From UBA3946 sp002385755 (lineage in GTDB: Bacteria; Bacillota_I; Bacilli_A; ML615J-28; CAG-698): 64,000 nucleotides of DNA. The notes under the pieces were generated by a model. The model did not search any database, had not been told where the DNA came from, and saw only the letters and a list, made by a program, of their open reading frames with translations. How positions within the stretch are numbered: the stretch's first letter is position 1; each line of letters begins with the position of its first letter. Location of the stretch: the NCBI GenBank assembly GCA_050953085.1, contig JBMNLX010000003.1, positions 186,001-250,000 on the forward strand, in the 5' to 3' direction. Position numbers and translations under genes: made by a program. Positions 59,664-64,000 of this stretch are shown here, one piece after another.

Positions 59664-60467
59664 TTAGTTGTTCGAGATGATTATTTTTGCGATTTCCTGA
59701 TTATAGTTTTCAAAGCGGCTTTCGTTGTAAAGGCGGAAATACAGGCAACTTAAAAAGCCTCTGATATTGTTTTTACGGATAATATGACTGTAGCTTTTTT
59801 CTTTTTTGATCCGGAAACGCTGCAGCCAGCTGAAAATCTTCCCGTCGCTAATCATTTTCCGTTTGATGACGGCGACCGCGGCCCGGGCCATCCGGTCGTC
59901 CTCGTTATGAATATAACCATAATAGGAGATGGCGGCCTTTTTTTGCAGGGCGTATAAGATTTTAAGGAGCATTTCGGTATTAGCCTCGCGCAACATGGCG
60001 AACTGCATCAATGCGTCCGCGCCGTGCGCCGCGCCGTGCGCCCAGCCTTTTTTGTTTATGTAACCGCGGACGTCAAAATCACTTTGATAAGAATCAATCA
60101 CGCGATTAAACATCCCTTCCAGTTCCGACAATGAAAATATCGGGTTCTTTCGATGATAATTGACGATCGCAGCGATAACAAGCATGGAAAACGTCCGACA
60201 AAAAATTCCGTCGTCAAATTTCCGGCTTTTGAGTGTGATGTTTTCCAAACACGTCGCGCTTAATTCTTTAATCTCCTCCGGCTTGAGCAACCCTTCCTTG
60301 ATAACATGCTCAATATACGGATAAACGAGATTGTCGCGAATCGCGGGGTCAGAGTCGCCGATATACTTCATCGCTTCTTTGGCGAGAAAATAAACCTCGT
60401 CGCAGTTTATTTCCTCGTAATTTTTCTGATACCCTTTTAGCAGTTCCGTAAATTCATTCTTATCCAT
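59664..60467 (-). CDS. DUF2785 family protein
   Basis: 267 residues, all alpha. The signature DVRGYINKKGWAHGAAHGADAL is diagnostic for DUF2785, a family of unknown function with repeated His residues in that segment. The ATG at 60467 is chosen over TTG at 60482; neither has a strong ribosome site. First gene of a two-gene operon with the PP-loop gene, which is an unexplained pairing. Confidence 0.85.
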   Translation of the reverse strand: MDKNEFTELLKGYQKNYEEINCDEVYFLAKEAMKYIGDSDPAIRDNLVYPYIEHVIKEGLLKPEEIKELSATCLENITLKSRKFDDGIFCRTFSMLVIAAIVNYHRKNPIFSLSELEGMFNRVIDSYQSDFDVRGYINKKGWAHGAAHGADALMQFAMLREANTEMLLKILYALQKKAAISYYGYIHNEDDRMARAAVAVIKRKMISDGKIFSWLQRFRIKKEKSYSHIIRKNNIRGFLSCLYFRLYNESRFENYNQEIAKIIISNN

Positions 60468-60501
60468 AATAACTTTATCCAATCACATATTTTATATATA
60501 T

Positions 60502-60530
60502 ATTATACAATATTCGACCCCGAATTTCAA
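60502..60530 (-). promoter_or_regulatory. Promoter of the DUF2785/PP-loop operon
   Basis: -35 TTGAAA, 17 nt, -10 TATAAT on the minus strand. Confidence 0.8.
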
Positions 60531-60597
60531 GAAAAATCTCAAATAACCCGCCAAAGCGGCCGATTTATACCGCGCCCGCTATTCTTCATGAATTATA

Positions 60598-60626
60598 TTC
60601 ACAAGAAGGGCGATTTTTGTTATAAT
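60598..60626 (+). promoter_or_regulatory. Promoter of ltaE
   Basis: -35 TTCACA (60598-60603), 17 nt, extended -10 TGTTATAAT. Confidence 0.8.
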
Positions 60627-60656
60627 AAACCTATCAAAACGCGAGGGAATGATAAC

Positions 60657-61679
60657 ATGATCAGCTTTCTTAACGATTACAGTCAAACCGCCCATGACAA
60701 GGTCCTCTCCCGGCTTATCGAGGCGGGAACGCGGTCGTATCCGGGCTATGGCTTGGACGAGCGTTCGCTCCGGGCGGCGAGACTTATCAAAAAACTTATC
60801 AAACAAGATGCCGACATTCATTTCATGCCCGGCGGCACTTCCTGTAACAAAACCGTAATCGCCCACGCCTTAAAGCCCTTCGAAGCCGTGATTGCCGTCA
60901 AAAGCGGTCATATCAATGTCCACGAGACGGGGGCGGTCGAGGCGAGCGGTCATAAAATTCTCCAAATTGAGGGCAGGGATGGCAAGGCGACGCCCGGGGA
61001 GATCATCAAGATCCTCGAAACGCACAATAACGAGCACATGGTCGTCCCCAAAATGGTCTATATTTCAAATTCAACCGAAACCGGGACGATATACGCGAAA
61101 GCGGAACTTGAAGAAATTGCAAAATTATGCCGGGAAAACGGTATGTTTCTTTTTCTCGACGGCGCCAGGTTGGGCGCGGCTCTTACCGCCGCTAAAAACG
61201 ACCTGACCCTCGCCGATATAGCTCTCCTTACCGACGCGTTTTACATCGGCGGAACGAAAAACGGGGCTATGCTTGGCGAGGCGGTCGTTATCACCAATGA
61301 TAAATTGAAAGCGGGTTTCCGTCATTCGATGAAACTTAACGGGGCTATGCTGGCAAAGGGGTTTGTTGTCGGAATGCAGTTCGAAGCGCTTTTTGAAGAC
61401 GGTCTATTTTTCCGATTGGCGGAAAAAGCGAACCAAGCCGCGATGAAACTTCGCGACGGTCTTCTTAACCGCGGGATCAAATTCCGCTACCCCGTTGAGA
61501 CAAACCAGATTTTCGTGGCTTTTCCCGCTCATATAGTCGATAGTCTTTCGCGGAAATACTTGTTTGAAATCTGGGAAGAAGTCAAGGACGGCGCCGTTAT
61601 CCGTTTGGTTACTTCATGGGCAACCAAAACAAATGAGATCGACGCGTTTTTAACTGATTTGGACACTGTCAACAAATAA
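60657..61679 (+). CDS. ltaE: Low-specificity L-threonine aldolase
   Basis: A PLP enzyme of fold type I that cleaves threonine/allo-threonine to glycine and acetaldehyde. 340 residues, the normal length. FLNDYSQTAH and YPGYGLDERS at the start, HETGAVE for cofactor stacking, FLDGARLGAAL, and the PLP lysine in YIGGTKNGAMLGE are all visible. The ATG at 60657 follows GAGGG; the open frame upstream runs through the promoter. Some members of this fold act on other beta-hydroxy amino acids. Confidence 0.93.
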   Translation: MISFLNDYSQTAHDKVLSRLIEAGTRSYPGYGLDERSLRAARLIKKLIKQDADIHFMPGGTSCNKTVIAHALKPFEAVIAVKSGHINVHETGAVEASGHKILQIEGRDGKATPGEIIKILETHNNEHMVVPKMVYISNSTETGTIYAKAELEEIAKLCRENGMFLFLDGARLGAALTAAKNDLTLADIALLTDAFYIGGTKNGAMLGEAVVITNDKLKAGFRHSMKLNGAMLAKGFVVGMQFEALFEDGLFFRLAEKANQAAMKLRDGLLNRGIKFRYPVETNQIFVAFPAHIVDSLSRKYLFEIWEEVKDGAVIRLVTSWATKTNEIDAFLTDLDTVNK

Positions 61680-61722
61680 AAAAGAGAGGGGATAACCAAA
61701 CACAAGTGAGACTCTCTTTTTT
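61676..61722 (+). terminator. Terminator after ltaE
   Basis: AAAAAGAGAG pairs with CTCTCTTTTTT around a loop of about 24 nt, with the T run included in the stem. Confidence 0.8.
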
Positions 61723-61727
61723 ATGTC

Positions 61728-61777
61728 GAAAAAAACCTGTTACAAAATTAGTGGAGACCGCTAATAATGTAACAGGT
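61728..61777 (-). terminator. Strong terminator after the glycosyltransferase-acyltransferase gene
   Basis: Minus-strand ACCTGTTACA/TGTAACAGGT with an inner ATTAGCGG/CCACTAAT helix, then seven Ts. Confidence 0.88.
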
Positions 61778-61798
61778 ATTATTTAACACACCCATAAT

Positions 61799-61823
61799 GG
61801 TTCGGTAATGCGAACCTTTTTTT
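61799..61823 (+). terminator. Second plus-strand terminator
   Basis: GGTTCG/CGAACC around GTAATG followed by seven Ts; probably a back-up for ltaE. Confidence 0.8.
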
Positions 61824-61845
61824 CTGTTTGACATCGTTTTCCGAG

Positions 61846-63645
61846 TTATCCCGTCATAAGTTTTTGCATCGAGGCGACGGTTTTCTCGTAAAGGGTATTT
61901 ACCGCTTCGCGCTTCAATAATACCCGGTTGGGATAAATCGGCTCGCCGATGACGAGTTCAATGTATTTCCGCCTTATTATCAGCCACCGGCCGCGCTTAA
62001 AGCGAATTACCATCGGCAAAATCGGGACCTGGGCCTCGACCGCGAGTTTAAACGCGCCGCGCTTGAAACCGCGCAGTTTGTCATCGTTTTTAATCAACTC
62101 GCCTTCCGGGTAAAAGTGAACGAAACGTCCCTTTCTTAATTCCCCGGATAGCTTATGGAAAAAGAGCCGGTTTTCCGTTTGCGTTTGGGGTATCGGCACC
62201 GCCCCGAGCAGGGAAACAAAATATCCGGCGTATTTCAGTTGAAAATTATCGGGAATGCTCGTAAAGATCGGTTTTTTCGGGAAACTCGCGACGCCCGTCA
62301 TCGCGCTGTCGAGAATATGAACGTGGTTGGATATGGTGACGGCGCCGCCCTTTTTCCGCGCCCGGCGCAGGTATTTGCGGTTTTTAACCCGAAAACCAAA
62401 AGCGACCTTTTGAAACGCCCATAACAACGGGAAAGCGATCAAGAAATAAAACGCGAACGATAGACCCCGAAAAATCAACCCGCGGTTTATTTGTCTCGTG
62501 TATTCTTTCATTTCCTTGAAATGCGCGCGGTCGCGGGAATCGCGCGTCGATTCCCGGTACATTTCCTCGGCCTTTTTGATCGAATAGTCGATCGAGTAAT
62601 AACTGATTTTCTCGCGATAAGCCGCTGTTATTTTTTCCTTTTCCTCGGGGTTATCAAGCCAGTAGTCAATCTTATCCCTAAGATCCAAGTAGTCCCCCGC
62701 CTTAAACAAACTCCTCTCGTCGACCGCGAACTGCCGGGTCGCGCTTTTTTTGCTGTCGGAAATTACCGGGACGAGGCCGCAGGCGATCGCTTCCATGCAG
62801 GCGATCGCCTCGATTTCCACGTCGGAGGCGTGAACGTATAAATCCATCCGATTGATAACCTCGATTAATTCCTTCTCGGAATAAAAACCGAACACGGGCG
62901 GGTTGGCAAGCCCCTCGGCCAACCGGCGCAGTTTTTTCTCGCGCGGGCCCGCCCCGGCAAAATAAAGCCGGATCCTGCTTTCGTGTTTGCTCGCCTTGAC
63001 GGCCTTAATCAGCAAGTCCTGCCGTTTTTCCGGGGCGTAGCGCCCGATCATTAAGATATTTATCCTATCGTCGCTCCGCGCGACCTCGCGTTTTTTAAAT
63101 TCCGGGGAAACGCCGTTGGAGATAACGTGCATTTTATTTCGGTATCCGTGTTTTTTTAATTGGTCGGCGATAAAAAGCGAGGGACAATGAATATTATCAA
63201 ATTTGCGGTAGAATTTTTTAAATTTCCGGTATAAGATATAGGCGAGCGGCCTTCCGGCGCGGCCGAGTCCCATACCGTAAGTGACGTTCTCCGGCTGGCA
63301 ATGAAAGGCGGCGATCGACGGGATCCCCATCCTGTCCGCAAGTCGCTTGCCGACGCGCGAGAGTTTCCACGGGTAGAAAAAGTGAATCATATCCGCGCCG
63401 GCGAACGCCCGTTTCAAGACCTCGATTTCCGGCTTGCCGTAATAGGTGTTTTGTTTGCGGGAGACGCGAGTGACCAAAGGTATCCGCCTTTCCCGGACCG
63501 GATACATATCAGCGCCGGAAATCCCAACCCCGACCACGCGAACCGTATGCCCCCGTTTGATCAACTCTTCGCGAAAACGGTAGGCGGTTATCGTCGTTCC
63601 GTTGGTAAGGGCGCCGTAGTTGTCGATCACAAAAACGATAATCAT
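61846..63645 (-). CDS. GT4 glycosyltransferase fused to a PlsC-type acyltransferase
   Basis: 599 residues. Residues about 1-370 are a GT-B family 4 glycosyltransferase (NILMIGRYAPEKRQDLLIKA for the nucleotide-sugar domain, EAIACMEAIACGLVPVISD for the E-x7-E motif). A linker and one membrane helix (about 400-420) lead to a 1-acyl-glycerol-phosphate acyltransferase domain (about 430-599) with NHVHILD (H-x4-D) and FYPEGELI. The two activities suggest synthesis of an acylated glycolipid at the membrane. The ATG at 63645 follows GGGGTG. Single gene with its own promoter. Confidence 0.88.
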   Translation of the reverse strand: MIIVFVIDNYGALTNGTTITAYRFREELIKRGHTVRVVGVGISGADMYPVRERRIPLVTRVSRKQNTYYGKPEIEVLKRAFAGADMIHFFYPWKLSRVGKRLADRMGIPSIAAFHCQPENVTYGMGLGRAGRPLAYILYRKFKKFYRKFDNIHCPSLFIADQLKKHGYRNKMHVISNGVSPEFKKREVARSDDRINILMIGRYAPEKRQDLLIKAVKASKHESRIRLYFAGAGPREKKLRRLAEGLANPPVFGFYSEKELIEVINRMDLYVHASDVEIEAIACMEAIACGLVPVISDSKKSATRQFAVDERSLFKAGDYLDLRDKIDYWLDNPEEKEKITAAYREKISYYSIDYSIKKAEEMYRESTRDSRDRAHFKEMKEYTRQINRGLIFRGLSFAFYFLIAFPLLWAFQKVAFGFRVKNRKYLRRARKKGGAVTISNHVHILDSAMTGVASFPKKPIFTSIPDNFQLKYAGYFVSLLGAVPIPQTQTENRLFFHKLSGELRKGRFVHFYPEGELIKNDDKLRGFKRGAFKLAVEAQVPILPMVIRFKRGRWLIIRRKYIELVIGEPIYPNRVLLKREAVNTLYEKTVASMQKLMTG

Positions 63646-63679
63646 ATCTTCTTCACCCCTTATGCTTTTGTTACTTATT

Positions 63680-63708
63680 ATTTTATACCGAAATGAAATT
63701 TTTTTCAA
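63680..63708 (-). promoter_or_regulatory. Promoter of the glycosyltransferase-acyltransferase gene
   Basis: -35 TTGAAA, 17 nt, -10 TAAAAT on the minus strand. Confidence 0.55.
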
Positions 63709-63732
63709 CATTTTAGGTTATTTTGTTTATTA

Positions 63733-63780
63733 AAAAGGGGATTATCGACTGTTTTCATCCAAACGTCTATAATCCCTTTT
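63733..63780 (-). terminator. Terminator after the aldo/keto reductase gene
   Basis: AAAAGGGATTATAGAC pairs with GTCGATAATCCCCTTTT (one bulge and mismatch) around a loop of 14 nt or so. Confidence 0.75.
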
Positions 63781-63788
63781 AATTTTCT

Positions 63789-64000
63789 CTATATTTGCAA
63801 TGCGTCGAGCCTCGCCATGTCCTCCGGCTCAAGTTCGAAATCAAAGATATTAAGATTTTCCTTGATTCGCTTTTCATTTACCGATTTCGGCAAAGGCAAG
63901 TAGTTATGCTGGTAGCTCCAGCGGATGCAGATTTGGGCGACCGAGCGGTCGTACTTGGCGGCAATTTCCTTTATCGTCGCGTTATCCAAAAGCCGACCGG
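63789..64000 (-). CDS. Aldo/keto reductase, C-terminal fragment (cut by right edge)
   Basis: The frame is open to the window end. The visible 70 residues include IKEIAAKYDRSVAQICIRWSY, PLPKSVNEKRIKENLNIFDF and DMARLDAL, the cofactor-binding end of an NADPH-dependent aldo/keto reductase (the K-S and R-x-x-x-N of the 2'-phosphate site). The catalytic Asp-Tyr-Lys-His residues lie outside the window, so substrate cannot be discussed. Confidence 0.92.
   Translation of the reverse strand, partial: GRLLDNATIKEIAAKYDRSVAQICIRWSYQHNYLPLPKSVNEKRIKENLNIFDFELEPEDMARLDALQI

Noticed and set aside
1..64000. UGA read as tryptophan (Mycoplasma code)
   Set aside because: Several genes end naturally at TGA, and conserved Trp positions use TGG.

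Overview
The window looks like chromosome from a low-to-medium GC Bacillota (class Bacilli), possibly one of the uncultured Erysipelotrichales- or Mollicutes-related lineages. The support is AddAB rather than RecBCD, sigma-A type promoters (many with an extended TGn -10), strong GGAGG ribosome sites, Ser-His (SipW-type) signal peptidases, a purine riboswitch, and rho-independent terminators after most genes. UGA is a normal stop. The exact lineage is an inference.

Layout. 1-9.9 kb: addA (cut by the left edge), addB, a J-domain-like helical protein, a PatB/MalY C-S lyase, thioredoxin with a Crp/Fnr regulator, and a UraA-family permease behind a guanine-class riboswitch. 9.9-13.7 kb: a DedA protein whose leader holds an H-type pseudoknot plus terminator, a GPH sugar transporter, and a frameshifted secreted repeat protein. 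13.7-19.3 kb: a large protein combining RNA polymerase alpha-CTD-like and sigma region 4-like domains, then a RloA/RloB (AbiL-like) candidate defence pair with a broken DUF3137-like membrane protein. 19.3-29.1 kb: a serine hydrolase, an AzgA purine permease, GH20 hexosaminidase, serA-serC, yebC and a CHAP-domain lipoprotein. 29.3-32.8 kb and 46.3-53.6 kb: five c-di-GMP signalling genes, several with decayed catalytic motifs.

Between those two signalling blocks (32.9-45.0 kb) lies the most unusual region. It holds two SipW-type signal peptidases, a membrane-anchored McrB-like AAA+ ATPase, a DUF2357-like coiled-coil partner, and five secreted proteins. The secreted proteins share a TasA/CalY-like signal segment (AWF motif) and a conserved motif of the form W-(I/L)-E-G-(W/Q)-D-x-D-C, and two of them carry InlB-type B-repeats. 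I read it as a surface-fibre or matrix assembly locus that has borrowed a McrBC-type ATPase. An IS1202/IS481-like element with a 25-bp target duplication sits next to its promoter.

50.4-64.0 kb: a DUF11-like small protein pair, tRNA-Thr(GGT), a HAD phosphatase, an ECF sigma factor with a membrane partner, DUF2935, an EFR1-type flavodoxin-ferredoxin, a PP-loop amidotransferase-like protein with DUF2785, threonine aldolase, a glycosyltransferase-acyltransferase fusion, and the end of an aldo/keto reductase. Several genes carry single-base frameshifts, so either local gene decay or consensus sequencing errors should be kept in mind.
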